Made by a program: the position numbers and the translations under genes
Part shown: positions 45,001-57,523 of the stretch, piece after piece
Position numbering within the stretch: the stretch's first letter is position 1
Layout: the number at the start of each line of letters is the position of its first letter
The notes under the pieces: generated by a model
What the model saw: the letters and a program-made list of their open reading frames with translations, nothing else
Told to the model about the DNA's origin: nothing
The model's database searches: none
Assembly: GCA_026214975.1 (NCBI GenBank)
Contig: JAOBSW010000976.1
Span: 1 to 64,000, forward strand
Direction of reading: 5' to 3'
Length of the DNA stretch: 64,000 nucleotides
Origin: Gentiana macrophylla
Lineage: Eukaryota; Streptophyta; Magnoliopsida; Gentianales; Gentianaceae

Positions 45001-47894
45001 TTGTTTTCCTGGTAATTTATGACTGTGAATGAGGATTAATGACGAGTTCTAAGTTTTCCTTGCTTTATCTTAAAAAAAGAGAGGAGAAGGCAGAAAGTCA
45101 GTGTCATATTTGTGTTACCAAAAAGAACATTCAGTCCCATTCTTGGGATTCAGTATTCCTCTCAAGGGATTTTAGAATTCAAGTTCTAAAATCTTTTCAT
45201 TTTTAATTATAAGAATTTTAAGCTAAGTTTAATGCCGTTGATTTCTTTCTGTGCCACATTGACACTGAAGAACTTTGTCTTCATGCTTTTATGTCGTGAG
45301 AACAAAAAAATGACAAATGACTTTACAAGTGCCATGAAGTTGGTTTTCCTGTTTTTCAGTTGATCTAATTGCATGAGTTTCACAAGAGATATGTAAACAT
45401 CTAACATTTGTAAACTTTGATTGCTCGGCTTCTTTGTTATTTTGAGCAAGTGAATTAGATGGACCTCTATATGGTCTGGGTATCAATTCGGCAGAAAGAC
45501 AGCAATATGTGCAGAAAATGTTGATTAGGATTTTTTCCAATTATGTTTCAAGTGACTTGCTTATTGTAAAAAATACTGCAGAAAGTCTTAGAGGAATATT
45601 TCTTGACCTTTAAATCATTTTTGGAAGTCCAGTGATGAGCTTATAAACATATGATAGCGAATACGTAAGACGCCTCTTTTCCTTCATTACCTAGCGTGAG
45701 TATGTTCGCAAGTAAGATTCCTTTTTTTCTGTTGATGCAGGGGAAGATGAGCTGCTTGATGATCAATGATATTGACGCTGGTCTTGGAAGATTTGGTCAG
45801 TTTTATTGATATGTTTCTCTTTCTGCATTTAACATCGCGAGTTTGTACGCATAGTTTATCCAGATGAATCTTTCTTTGTCACTCGGCGCATGTGGTTTAC
45901 TTCCATATTCACTTCTTCGTTTTTGAAATTGATGGAATGGTAATGGCTGCTTTATTTATCATCTATTTCTTTTGATACTTTGAAGGTAATACCCAGATGA
46001 CTGTAAATAACCAAATAGTTGTTGGGACCCTGATGAATTTGTGCGATAATCCTACAAGAGTAAGCATTGGGCAAGTATGGAGAGAATCAGATGAAATACA
46101 AAGGATCCCTGTCATTGTTACTGGAAATGATTTCTCGAAAATTTACGCCCCTTTGATTCGTGATGGAAGGATGGAAAAGTTTTATTGGTAATGTATACCG
46201 TATCTACGCTGCCCTTCTTTTTGTTTTTTGTATTTCCTTCCTCATGTGTACATATTTTCTTGGTTTTATTTTGTTTGATTTGTTGAAACTGCCCAAGAAA
46301 ATGCAACATCCCAAAACTATTCATAGCAGATAGTGCCAGTTCATTTCTTACAGAACCATATTCAAAGCAATGGTTTCTAGCTAGCTTAGCCTCTTATGTG
46401 TGTTTCCTTGCCTGTCAATATATGTAACTAAACCTTGAAAAACAAAGGTGACTATGGTGAAGGATTGCACTATTTTGTAGACTTGGAAAGTTCAGGATCT
46501 ATACAAGCAGCTCATCCCTTCTATTTCGGAGAATATTGAACGTGTAAAAGATAACAGGAGCTACAGTAGAATCAACAGAACTGAAATGGTGATCCAAGGA
46601 ACAGTGGCGGATCCACGTTCATTCCATGGGGGTGGTGCTGCCGGTGAAATTTGACCACAACAATTTAGTTTCAACATGATTCACAACATACTTGTCAAAG
46701 TGTGTTGTGGCACACGTGGTTCTAGCACCACTCATTTCATCATACCTAAAACTAAGCCGTTTTGACATTTAGTTAAAACATTAATTTGACTATATCGGTC
46801 CCCGTCGTATATTGTGCCCCCATTGAACTTTTCTGCTGGATCTGCTACTGCCAAGGAATCTGTAGTAGTTCTACAGCTTGGAGTGTCTGTAATCATGATG
46901 TATCAGATTGCTTAGGCCATTGCTAGTGTCCTAATGATTGGATGCTGAAACTTTATGTTTTCCTCCTTCACTTCGACGTAGAGACAAATATCTGCCTTGT
47001 CTCTTTTTTTTAATCCTTTTTCCAATGTAGCTATTTGTTTTCCTTAATCTCTCATAGAAGCTATTTTTTTCTTGAACAGGCAACCAACACATGAAGATAT
47101 TCTTAATATAGTTCATCGGATGTATGAAAAGATGGTATAACAAGGGAAGAAGTTGCAAAGATTATTGATGTTTTCCCTAATCAAGGTAATCTTGTATTGT
47201 GACTTTTTCTTCCTCCCACTTATTATCCATTTTTCTTCTTATCAATTTATCATCCTGTAATGTATTTACTTGCAGCATTGGATTTTTACGGAGCTCTAAG
47301 ATCACGAACATATGATGGGTCAGTCCTCAAGGTACTCTTTGTCACGAACATATCTTGTCTTTTTATATGCAGGACGGTCATTTGATTGTTCAGTTTAGTA
47401 GACTCTGCTTGTTAGAATTGGTACTTTTTTTTTTTTTTTTTTTTTTTTCCATTTATATCTGCATAGAGTGATTAATGTTTTTTATTGGACACATTCCCTT
47501 TAGTGGATAGAGGATGGAGGAGGTTTCCAAAATTTAGGCAATAGACTTCTCAAAGGAAATAAGGATGGAAGCCTTCCTGATTTTATTGCCCCCGAGGTAA
47601 TTCCTGGAAAATTAAATACTTCGATTAAAAAAAAAAAAAGAGGCGTTTTTAGTGGTACCACATTGGGGAGTGAGGTTCGGCTTTTCAGCAGTCGAAATTC
47701 ACTGTAGTACTCCGATCCGAAAGTAGGTTTGATGTGGTGTCATTAAAGACGCCCTAACATAATGTGTTATTCTATATGTTGAGCAGCAAAATCTGGAGGC
47801 GTTAATGGAAGCAGGACATTCTCTAGTCAAAGAACAACAGCTTGTAATGGATACTAAACTATCAAAGGAATACATGAAGAATATGGATGACTAA
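42001..47894 (+). CDS. Rubisco-activase-like AAA+ ATPase, plastid (12 exons; frameshift in exon 9)
   Basis: A AAA+ protein of the Rubisco activase family, the RCA-like branch represented by Arabidopsis At1g73110 rather than classical RCA; its exact role is unproven. Exons: 42001-42349, 42433-42518, 42651-42660, 42946-43008, 43372-43485, 44828-44889, 45741-45795, 45986-46187, 47080-47185, 47276-47331, 47504-47596, 47787-47894. The phases join to 434 residues once one base is restored. The Ser/Phe-rich N-terminus (about 40 residues) looks like a transit peptide. Walker A GIWGGKGQGKS is at 170-180, Walker B CLMINDID at 233-240, sensor VTGNDF at 291-296, and the Arg-containing RDGRMEKFYW at 305-314. 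The end is TKLSKEYMKNMDD. In exon 9 YEKDGITREE is expected, but AAAAGATGG lacks one G near 47131, giving YEKMV and a stop. Exon 9 is 106 nt where 107 fits. Every other junction is sound, so an assembly indel is likely. Confidence 0.93.
46602..46850. mobile_element. hAT-like MITE in activase-like intron 8 (8-bp TSD)
   Basis: The left end CAGTGGCGGATCCA and the complement of the right end CAGTAGCAGATCCA are terminal inverted repeats. Perfect 8-bp duplications CCAAGGAA flank them (46594-46601 and 46851-46858). The 8-bp TSD and CAG-type terminus fit non-autonomous hAT elements. It lies wholly within intron 8 (46188-47079). Confidence 0.85.
47424..47449. repeat. Poly(T) run in activase-like intron 10
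   Basis: About 25 consecutive T residues upstream of the exon 11 acceptor (intron 47332-47503). Confidence 0.85.
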
Positions 47895-48425
47895 TTATTA
47901 CTAGTATGAGATATATGCTCTTCTACACTTATAGCTTTAAGTGTGTAGCAAATGCTTTTTATTCATCTGCTGCTTGTTTTCTACACATGCCATGCCTTGA
48001 GGTGGAATGTTCCCCCACTCCCCCCAATTCTAAGTAAACTGTTGGTTTCTTTCTATAGTGTTATATGATTTGGTTTTGAGTATAAAGTATCCAAAACCAA
48101 ATTAAACCAAACCCCGACAAGTAATAAGAAATTCTGAAACACATTATACAGTCTAAGATGTACAAACACGTCGCACGGCAACACGACTGATCAAAAAATA
48201 TAAGGACACACTATTTAAACAACTAAGTTTTGCTGTTTTGATTAGAAAACTCATTATAAAACAAAGATAATTAGTTTAATTACTGATCCTGCTGGCAGAC
48301 ACACATTTACAATAATAGGTCCGTGGATCCTGCTGAACTCAGGAAAAATAGCAAGCACCACACTAAAAAAAAGTTAGTGCACCCATCGGGGAAAAAAAAT
48401 ACTTAGAAAAAGCATGTATGCATCT

Positions 48426-48456
<31 letters not shown>

Positions 48457-49040
48457 GTTCTGAATCCGCAGCCAGTAGTAGGCTTTTTTTACTTTTCTTG
48501 GTGTATGATATAATTGCAGGTTGCTGTGTCATGATTGAGTAAATGGGAGATGCTGATAAAGATGGTAGTGGTATCGACTCGGAAAGACGTGTAATGAATG
48601 TATTGATTAGAAATATAGTACTACTGCTACTACTACTACTACATATGTCTGATAATAATAGTGCAATATGACAACATAAACACCAAATCAAAGTGTCTTG
48701 GCCTTTACGCCGGACCTTGATCCCCTTCAGTGCATTTGACTATCAGTGCAACATTACACACAAAACTACGCCGTTTTGTGTGTTCATTATATATAAAACG
48801 TCTTTTTGTGTATTTTTTTACACTTGATTAAAGTCTCATATCTGTAAATTAATAGAATGCTCACCTCATATAAGTGTGAGGTATATAAAAATCTCATTCA
48901 CTCTAAGTTCTGCTTTGCATCAAACGGCGAGGATTACTGGTCTAAGCAGTTGGTCTCGGGGCGCTACTTTCATGACTAATGCTACGGTCATAATGAATGC
49001 TACGACATGGATTTACACCATTAATTATGTTAGGTCTATA
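47895..49040. other. 3' flank of the activase-like gene
   Basis: Contains a T run of about 30 (48428-48457). I see no second gene. The frame 48691-48374 on - is generated by the T run and a CTA/CTG stretch and is not a gene. Confidence 0.45.
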
Positions 49041-49046
49041 TATGTA

Positions 49047-50380
49047 ACGACCTGGTTCCAAAACCCGAGTATTTTCGAATTCAGGCCGCTCGGCCATGCC
49101 GAGAGAATAAATCTCGAAACACGAAGCCTTTCTAATCAGTACATATCCAACACTAAATGCGGAAGCTAAAACATCACAACTCGGGACTAAGATCACAATA
49201 AAATAATCTTCAATAATTAAAAAAAATCCCATGTAATAATAACTTTACTAATACCAAAATAACGATAACCACAAATGTTCTAGTCTGCATAGTACCTTAC
49301 TATTACATAAAAATCATTACCAAATCCATTAAGAAATTGCCCCGTCGAATTCCCTCATTGCTTACTACTGAGTATGTACCATAAAACCCATTGTCTTGAA
49401 TAACTATCTGTCCACGCATTTTATCTAAAAGACATGTAGTATAGGAGAGTGGCGCATGAACGCCGTAAGGAAAAATCAAAAAGGTAAAAAGCGATCATTT
49501 GAGCGACGCTAAAGTTCACTTTTGGTTAAAAACAATGTCTTTAAAAATATTTTTCAATAAATTAGCTTTAAGTCTACAAAATAAAAATAAATATAAAACT
49601 CTTGGAAAGTAAATAAATCGTTGAAGTAATATATTGCCGGAAATATCTTTTTCTACATTTTCTTCTGAACACATGCAATAGCCTACTAAGGGAGACTCAT
49701 ACTTATCTGACATGTAACGGTTCATAAGTATTACGTCTCATTATTATAGCACATCAGAAGGGAAACTCAAATATGTAGCAGACCGGATCTTCACTATTAT
49801 CGCCCGTGAACAGGGAAATTGACTGGCTCCGGTATTTTCTCACTATTATAGCCTGTGAGCGGAGAAATTAGTGTCGGGGACCGTCGATGATTATTTCTTC
49901 TACTTAATTTCATCTTGCTATGAACCGTACATTTCTTATTTGTCATTTAGTTGATGTCTTATTAAACTCCTATGAAATCATACATATACTCTATTTTGCT
50001 TGATTCTTTTATTATATCTACAAATATATATCGCCATCATGACATACTAACTTTACAGAAATTAAAATAAACATAAAATATATTTTATTTACAGGATTAG
50101 CAAATGAACAATCATAGAAAGTATTTTTTTCCAAGATCTTAACCTTTTAACAATCACCTTTTGGTTAAAAGATAAAAACTATAATAAAATAAAAGAAATA
50201 GTATTCATATCAAACTCAATACTACATCTGAAACACCATGAACCGAATATTACTTTGAAGAAAATAAAACTCAAAGGATGTTGTAAAATAGAGTTTAATA
50301 AACTTTTTTTTTTCTTTTCTCCTTTACAGTTCAAACCATAAATTGTATTACTGAAAAAAATTATGCTACAGTATGTATAT
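49047..50380 (+). repeat. Probable Ty3/gypsy LTR remnant
   Basis: Starts TGTAACGACCTGGTTCC, a common opening of chromovirus-type plant LTRs. It contains two related phrases near 49790 and 49845 (CACTATTATCGCCCGTGAAC and CACTATTATAGCCTGTGAGC). The family resemblance of the stretch 51180-51440 suggests that it continues there after an insertion. No coding sequence or partner LTR. Confidence 0.35.
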
Positions 50381-50389
50381 TTGCCAAAG

Positions 50390-50557
50390 GGGTGTCTGAA
50401 AGTGGAAAAGCTGATCGACTGAACCGGATTAAACCGGACCGGAAAATGATGAACCGCGGTTTTCCAATCGGTTTTTTCATTGAAGAAAAACCGAACCGGA
50501 AATCCAATTCAGATTTTGGTTTTATCCATAAAACCAGTATGACCCGAACCGAACCGG

Positions 50558-50618
<61 letters not shown>

Positions 50619-51070
50619 AATTTGTTCACTATTTCCTACTATAAAAACCCCACACACAACCCTAAATTTCTAAACCATATACTTACTGCTTTCTACCTAA
50701 ACCTAAAATGCTTTCATTGCCGATAACCGCCGTTTGAGCTCACCGCCCGTTCTTGCTTCTTCTAATATTCTTCATTCTTTTATCGTGAAAATTTAAAGCG
50801 GCTTTGAAATTAAATTCTTACAACGACCACCCACGGCTTATGGTGCCAATAATGGTGTTTGTCTCATTTTTAGAAGAAAAAAATCAAAATTTTATGGTAA
50901 ATAAAATACGATCTCAAAACCGAATCGGCGAACCGGATTGTATTGGTTCATCCAATTGAGAAAAATGACCAATTCGATTCGATTCGAGAAAATATCAAAA
51001 CCGTAACAATGATTCGATTCATAAAATCGTAAAAAACCAAGCCAGACTCGATTTATTATGACACCCTTGC
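50390..51070. mobile_element. Probable non-autonomous hAT-type element with (TA)n core
   Basis: The left terminus CAAAGGGGTGTC and the complement of the right terminus CAAGGGTGTCAT are similar inverted ends of the CAGGGGTGTCA type. The interior is rich in ACCGAACCGG and AACCGGA motifs in both orientations around a (TA)n tract. Flanking octamers do not match, so the boundaries are tentative. Confidence 0.45.
50559..50614. repeat. (TA)n microsatellite
   Basis: About 28 perfect TA units. Open frames on both strands here encode only Tyr-Ile repeats and are spurious. Confidence 0.95.
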
Positions 51071-51440
51071 TTCAGATTAATTTCATTGTTAAAAATTATG
51101 TAAATCTATTGCGAAATACAAATAATGAGAAAGAAAAACATGCATATAGAAAAAACATGATAAAAACATCCGATTAATACATTTCTCCTTACCTCTAATC
51201 CGAGCCGCCAATCCGTTTATCGAAATGTCGTATCTCTAATTCTCATTTTGACAGAGACGGCCGTTGCGTTTCTCTAAGCTTAATCTATTTTATATACTCT
51301 TCTTGAGTAGTGGAGCTCTTGTTATTTTATTTTCCTCACACACTCAAAGGAATAACTAAACTCTAGAGTCTTAAGAACTTACTAAATACTTACTAGCATG
51401 CATTAAGTCCAATAGTGTGTATTAACTCTACTTTTCTCAC

Positions 51441-51444
<4 letters not shown>

Positions 51445-51472
<28 letters not shown>
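51445..51472. repeat. (AC)n microsatellite
   Basis: About 14 perfect AC units. Confidence 0.95.
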
Positions 51473-51475
<3 letters not shown>

Positions 51476-51964
51476 ACCTCTTCCCTTTCCCCCCTATAAT
51501 TGAAAACAATTAATTTTCCCAAAATGTACTACTAATTATAGCAATAAATGACATTCATAAATTCCACACTAATTACCAAATAAAAATAAAATACATATAT
51601 TCTATCATCCTTATTATCATTTTAACAAATTACAGAAATACCCTTTAAAAAAATACAGGTTATTACAATATCATAATCGATAAGTCTTACATCATAATAA
51701 ATTATTTAAATATAAGTTGTCATTCATCGTGATCGAGTGTTGTATCTATTTCATTACTTTCAATATACATTACACAATCTAAAAAAAAATTAACATAAAG
51801 CATTTATTTTAGTATAACTTACATATAGATGATGGATTCGTATCTTTTGACCATCCTTTACACAAAAAAAGACTTAGCAACAAATTTTTCCATGTTTGTA
51901 ATTAAGTTTCATCGTCTTGAAATGGTATAAATTCAATAAAAAATTGGCCCATTTAGATAAATTA

Positions 51965-52228
51965 CTCTCTCCGTTCGATAATAACTGAGGCAGTTGCCAA
52001 CATATTTTGTTCCATTTTATGTGAGGCAATACAATTTCCAATGCAACATTTATTGTGTTTTTACTTGATTTACCCTTATTTATTATATTAGGAGATAAAA
52101 AAAACAAGATTACATTAATTATATCTAAGGACATTCTAGTCATGTCATTGTAAAAATTAATGTATTAACTCACATCCTTAATATGTGTGATTTTGACAAC
52201 TGCCTCAAATAAATTGGAACGGACGGAG
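51965..52228. mobile_element. Stowaway-like MITE (264 bp, TA TSD)
   Basis: The left end CTCTCTCCGTTCGATAATAA and the complement of the right end CTCCGTCCGTTCCAATTTAT, followed in both by TGAGGCAGTTG, form inverted repeats of about 34 bp. TA duplications flank at 51963-51964 and 52229-52230. It is a different subfamily from the element at 34703 (longer TIR, different interior). Confidence 0.85.
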
Positions 52229-52628
52229 TATATGATTAAGAAATTCGAGGTTTTGTGGAAATTAAAGTGGAGGGACCATATTCCTAAATGAAAGAACGTT
52301 AGGTGGCAAGATTGTTATAGACAAATTGTGTCAGAAAGTAGAGTAGTTAAGTTGAAGCCTAATCACAATTAAAGGGATGCAAGATATGAAGTTACTTTTT
52401 TTTTTATTATAAATTTTTTAGCAATCACCAATACATGATGTCCACTTGGGTATCCTCGAGTATATTTCAACTTAGTTTTAGTGGATTGTCAATATTGGCC
52501 AATTTGTCCACACTCACTTTTATGTAGGATTTTGAGTGCTTCTTAAAATATCTTGCAAAAGGTTACTTTATCCCCACTTTGCAAATGCTTCTCAAATAAG
52601 TTTAATAATGAAAATTAAGTCATGAAAT

Positions 52629-53343
52629 TTGTAACGCCCTCCGATTCCGATTCTGGTAGCACTAATTAAGTGAGTCATAAACAATCTGATTAACTTATGT
52701 GTTATATATATTTATATGAAGGTGAAAATTCTACTACTTTAACTATATTTGACATTATAAAATTAATATGATTTGGCAATGAAAATAATTGCATAGGGTT
52801 CAATCTTCGTAATAAGATATTAATAAAAACTATTTCTTATATCCATAAAAAATAGAAATAAAAACTTGAAAAACTTGAAGAAAAAAGAAGTGCCGTTAAA
52901 AACGTCACAGTAGCATGTACAACTTATCCCAACTCGTACTTTATTTCAGAATATCATATAAGATCATGATAGAATTACTTTCTAAAATCTACACATATAT
53001 ACATATAGGATAATAATAATATCGTATAGGTTTGGTTCAACAATCAACAACACTGCCATGTGAATAAATAAAAATAATATATAAATACATACGTCCTAAA
53101 CACTTAAGAACCCGAAAGAATGTCCTAAAGAACAATGATCGACTTTAAAAAAAAAAACATAAAAGTAATCAAAAAATAGAAAAGGACATGACATTAATTT
53201 ATTTCTTATTTTTTAAGGGAGGACGTCACATTATTAATTGTTTATTATATGGCCGACGCTGGGTGAAACGGCCAACCCCTAATATGTTTGGAGGGTCACG
53301 TGTAATAATACTATAAGTTGATATACTACTCATTTTGCCCTAA

Positions 53344-53344
<1 letters not shown>
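52629..53344. other. AT-rich region with possible LTR start
   Basis: TGTAACGCCCTCCGATTCC at 52630 resembles an LTR opening, but no matching end, PBS or coding region follows. Nothing else is recognised. Confidence 0.3.

Positions 53345-53388
<44 letters not shown>
53345..53388. repeat. (ATA)n microsatellite
   Basis: About 14 perfect trinucleotide units. Confidence 0.95.
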
Positions 53389-53546
53389 GAAAGCTTTAAA
53401 ATAATCTGTACGTTCTTTGACTTTACGCTCCATTTGTTTTGTTCTGTTTAGGGGTCGCTCCATTTTGTGTCTTTGTAGTTTAGTTAGGTGTAAATTCATA
53501 AAAGCTAATACTAATAGTATATGCATGCATGTTATAAAGAAGTTTG

Positions 53547-53581
<35 letters not shown>

Positions 53582-53658
53582 TCTCCCTTCCATTCACCTT
53601 TTATTTACACCCATATGCGCATCGGAATGATTCGAATGAATAATTTTTTTATATATTA

Positions 53659-54345
53659 TGTAACATCTAAAATTAAGTAAGATAGACTATAACATCTCAT
53701 TATATCAAAGATTCAACCCGTTAGTTAGAAAAAAAAAAAAAAAAAAAAAAAGGTAAGATACATATAACAATTTTTTATCATGTAGTCATCACGTCTATAA
53801 ATACCTATTGTATTTGTCATTTGAAGCAATCAAGTTGAATAATTAAGATATTCAAAGTGTTTTCCTTCTCCGAAATATTATTTTCTTCTTTTCTGACAAA
53901 GTGGTATCATAGTCATAATTTGTAGAGTGGAAATGGCAAACAATGGTTTGACATCGTTCTAATTTCCTCATATATATAGCGAAAGAAAATTATGTGAAGT
54001 GATGTCTAAGAATGAAAGCATTACTTGACTCTCAAGAGTTTGGGAGATTGTAGAGCAAAGATATACAAGGTCTGAAAATGAAGCCATGATAATTAATGAA
54101 GGGGGGGTTTGTCAATGACGAGGAAGAAGGCTCGACAAGCTCTCACCCTCATCCATCGTGTTTCGATCGATGATACAATGTTTGAGAAAGTGTCCGATGC
54201 CTCCACTTCAAGGAAAGCTTGGGAGATTTTGGACAAAACTTATCAAGGCATTGAAGATGAATGAATCGAATCTGCTTTGGATTATTGTTCGAGGGTGAAG
54301 ACGGTGGTAAATCGAAGAATTACATGAGTTCTTGATGTAGAAATG
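53659..54345 (+). pseudogene. Copia 5' LTR, PBS and gag fragment
   Basis: A short LTR (about 53659-53899, TGTAACATC...TCTGACA) is followed by AGTGGTATCATAG, a Met-tRNA-type PBS. Broken + frames from 53933 follow: MANNGLTSF, then MKALLDSQE, KARQALTLIHRVSIDDTMFE and SRKAWEILDKTYQG, the DUF4219/UBN2 gag of copia elements. It stops near 54345 where a - strand fragment begins. Confidence 0.7.
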
Positions 54346-54793
54346 GAAAACTCGAACATTCGAAAGTATGAGCAAAGCGGGAAAACTATTAACTTGTTGA
54401 TTATGATAGTTTTCTCAAAATTGTAGTTTACATTCTGTAATTCGAAGCTTAAATAGATGTATTGTAGCTACTAACTATAACTGAATAAGTTGTAACTGCT
54501 TTAATTAACTGCCCCAATGTTTAAGCTATTTTAGTCGCCGTGTTTGATAAAATGCTTCAGTGAATTTCCTGCAACTTCTATTTGTTGTTGAATTGTTCCA
54601 GATTTAGTTTGCTTATTGATTGAACTTTGACACCCCCTCTCAAACTGAACCTTGGGGTTGATATATGTTGACTAAAGGATATGATTACAATAGAGCCTGA
54701 AATCTAGGTTTGATATCTATCTCTCACCACATGGCAATCTATCTCAATGTGTTTGGTCCTCTCATGAAACACAAGATTCTCTACAATGTATAA
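54345..54793 (-). pseudogene. Copia RNase H end and 3' LTR fragment, opposite strand
   Basis: On -, 54790-54660 encodes VFHERTKHIEIDCHVVRD, the C-terminal copia RNase H block. A purine-rich TTTGAGAGGGGG then leads into TGTCAAAGTTCAATC (54632 downward), the PPT and start of a 3' LTR. The coding part is cut at 54793 by the next copia LTR. Confidence 0.75.
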
Positions 54794-55383
54794 TGTGGAA
54801 ATATTACTCAGCAGACTCAGCCTGCTGAGGCTTCAGCAGGGTGCTCAGCAGGGTGCTCAGCAGATTCCTGAGCCTTAGGATTTCGTGCATAATATTTTTG
54901 TACACTTTATTTAATTATAAAAGACATATTAATTGTGATACATATAAACAATTAATATGTCAAACTCTAGTTTACTTTATGTCATAGACACAATTAATAT
55001 GTCATAGACATAGCTTTTACTTTTACTTTTGCATGCTTGCCGCCCACATCTACATACTCAAGTGGCCGCCCAAGCTAGTGCTAGTCTCTCTCAATTGTAT
55101 CTATTTATACACCTCTCATATCAATGAATAAACTAAGTTGAAGTTTACTCTTGTGTTTATCACATTCTCAAACTCTCTTCATGGTATCGGAGCCTTACTG
55201 AGTTCTAAAAAAAAAAAAAAAAAAAAAAATTCATTTGCAAAACTCAGTTCTTTTCGGAAAAATGTCAACATTATCGATGTTTCATCTTCTTGATGAGACT
55301 CACAATTGCCTCAAACAGATGGGATAATCGAACACTCTTCTTTACAAATCATAAACTTGATGGTAACAATTACTTGTTATGGT
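54794..55383 (+). mobile_element. Copia A: 5' LTR (54794-55181), PBS and start of gag
   Basis: LTR TGTGGAAATATTAC...CTCTTCA (388 bp), immediately followed by TGGTATCGGAGCC at 55182-55194 (PBS). A poly(A) run (55207-55230) and the gag start NHKLDGNNYLLW (about 55345-55382) follow. Coding is then cut at 55384 by the Athila element. Its U3 has tandem GCTCAGCAGGGT units. It belongs to the same family as the LTR at 63292. Confidence 0.85.
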
Positions 55384-57516
55384 TGATGAAAGATAAATTT
55401 ATGATCATTATTACGACATTTTACCCCAATATTGATACCATTTTGAGCATTATTATATCAAATCAAGTCATAAATGCTATGTTTTATCTAAATGTATAAG
55501 TAGTAGTTATTATATAAATTATCGTATTTTTATAAGTTTTATAAGTTTTGTACCGGTTTAGTGCTTAGAGTGTCGTGTCGATTTACACGGGTATTTGTGG
55601 TATTTTATTGCGATTTATAATAAACCAAAACCCGAGTGGCGACACTTTTGAAGTTAAAACATATCTTTTGAAGGGTGTAAGAATGTGCCATGTTTAAAAG
55701 TTCAAGTGGATCGGCGTTTCGTAATGTTATTATCGAATTATATCCTCGACGAACAAATGGTCCATCAAAAGGCATTTTCTGAAGAAGAGTCCTTCATGAA
55801 AGTTGTAGATCTTTGAAAGAGCTTTCCAACGCATTTTGAATCACGTCAATCGGAGGTCTACAACTCAAGATATGAATTTTTCAAGTTTGTTTCAAAATCG
55901 GCGATCCGGATCGATCCGCCTTTTCCCGGATCGATCCGTGAAACAAAAATCGCCATAATGATGATTTCGCACATGGGGATAGGCTTGGGATAATATATTT
56001 TATTCCCGGATCGATCCGCCCTTTCCTAGGATCGATCCGACCCCTTTTCTCCTATAAAACAGGCATCAAGAACAGAGGCTCTTTGCCCCTTTCTTCCCCA
56101 TTTCCCCTCTTCTTCTCGTCCCTGCTTCTTTTCTTTCTTTCTTTTTTATTTTTTTGTTTTGAAGATCATATATATATATACATATATGATATATATATAT
56201 ATATATATACACACACCCTTCATGTATGTATATATATTCTATATATGAATATATATGTAATAGATCTATCTATATATATATAGATCTAGATACAGATCTC
56301 GTTTTCATCTTGTTTTCTTTTTTTTATTTTCTTTCAAGTAGTAGTATATACATATATATGTCCATGTATGTATGTATATATGTTTTTCACATATATAAAT
56401 AAAATGGTTATAATATCGTTGTAATGGCGGAATAATTATCGAAGATTGTTGATTTGAAGCTTTGGCATGTTAGATCCGGTGGAAACGACCCGATTCGATA
56501 GTCATAACCGGTAATATATTCTAAAATTGTTATGTTTATTATTTCTATTTCTATTTATATATGATATTAAACTAAAAATATATCTAGCCAAGATATGAAT
56601 CAATTAGTTAATCTTTTGGTAAAATGAATGATCGACTCGGTAATAATGATTAAAATCAATTATGATGAATCTCTTTCTTTCTGCGCTTAATGAAACGTTA
56701 AAATTGAAAGACCGGAGGGTAAAATTGGCGAGTGAAAGCGTGACAACGGAACCCGATTTTCTACCGAAGCGATTTGTCCTAGAAAAACAAATCTTATTGA
56801 AATTTGTACTCGAGATCGTAATAATGTTAAAACATCAGTTTAATTGAAACTTAAACCGGAAAGTTGAATCGTCCGGCTTTGACAACCGGAGCCTTTTAAA
56901 TTAAATTGACCGTTTGTGAACGGAATGACTCCTTTTTATCTAAAGGTAGATTTGTACTCGGGACTGCTCGAAAAACCGTAACGATTGTGGACCTTGGATC
57001 GATGCAATGGACATATGACAATTTCATACGCTTCGTGTGAGGAGGAGTTGTCTCAGCTTAGGAGTACACCGTTTCATTTATAATTGACCTCCTTGCAGCA
57101 AAGGAAAGATGCATCTCATTTATTTCTACTAAAAAGAGATCGTAATTCAGTAACGTATTCTTGGCTAGATCCAAAAATATCTATTATATTAGTATTTATA
57201 TATAATATATCTATATATATATATATTAGTATTTATTTACTTATTTTACTTTATGCACTACTAACTAATCTAACTGATCTAACATAATCTAACCCGAGGA
57301 AAATGATAAACCTGCGACTTAGATCGAGTTAATAATAAGCTTTCTGGTGTTTAACCCCACTTAAAAGAATTACCATGTTTTCCACGAGAATACGACTGAC
57401 TCACTGAGACTAGCACTACAATTTGACCCGGTATCTGCGCCGGTTAGGATCTGTATAGCCTAGGTAATGTCCGTCGACTTTTCGGCGCCGTTTCAAGGTT
57501 AGGTTTAGGTCTGTCA
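55384..57516 (+). repeat. 5' LTR of the Athila-type element (2.1 kb)
   Basis: Starts TGATGAAAGATAAATTTATG. The first 1.2 kb is repeated at 62092-63291. It ends TCTGTCA shortly before the PBS. A TATA-like CTCCTATAAAACAGG lies near 56049. Four CGGATCGATCCG-type palindromes lie between 55913 and 56040. Long AT-rich TATA arrays follow at 56170-56400. Confidence 0.88.
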
Positions 57517-57523
57517 AGTATTT

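Noticed and set aside
48374..48691. 105-codon ORF on -
   Set aside because: Lys and Ser runs come from a T homopolymer and a CTA/CTG stretch.
50361..50673. ORFs on both strands crossing the (TA)n tract
   Set aside because: Tyr-Ile repeats translated from a microsatellite inside a DNA transposon.
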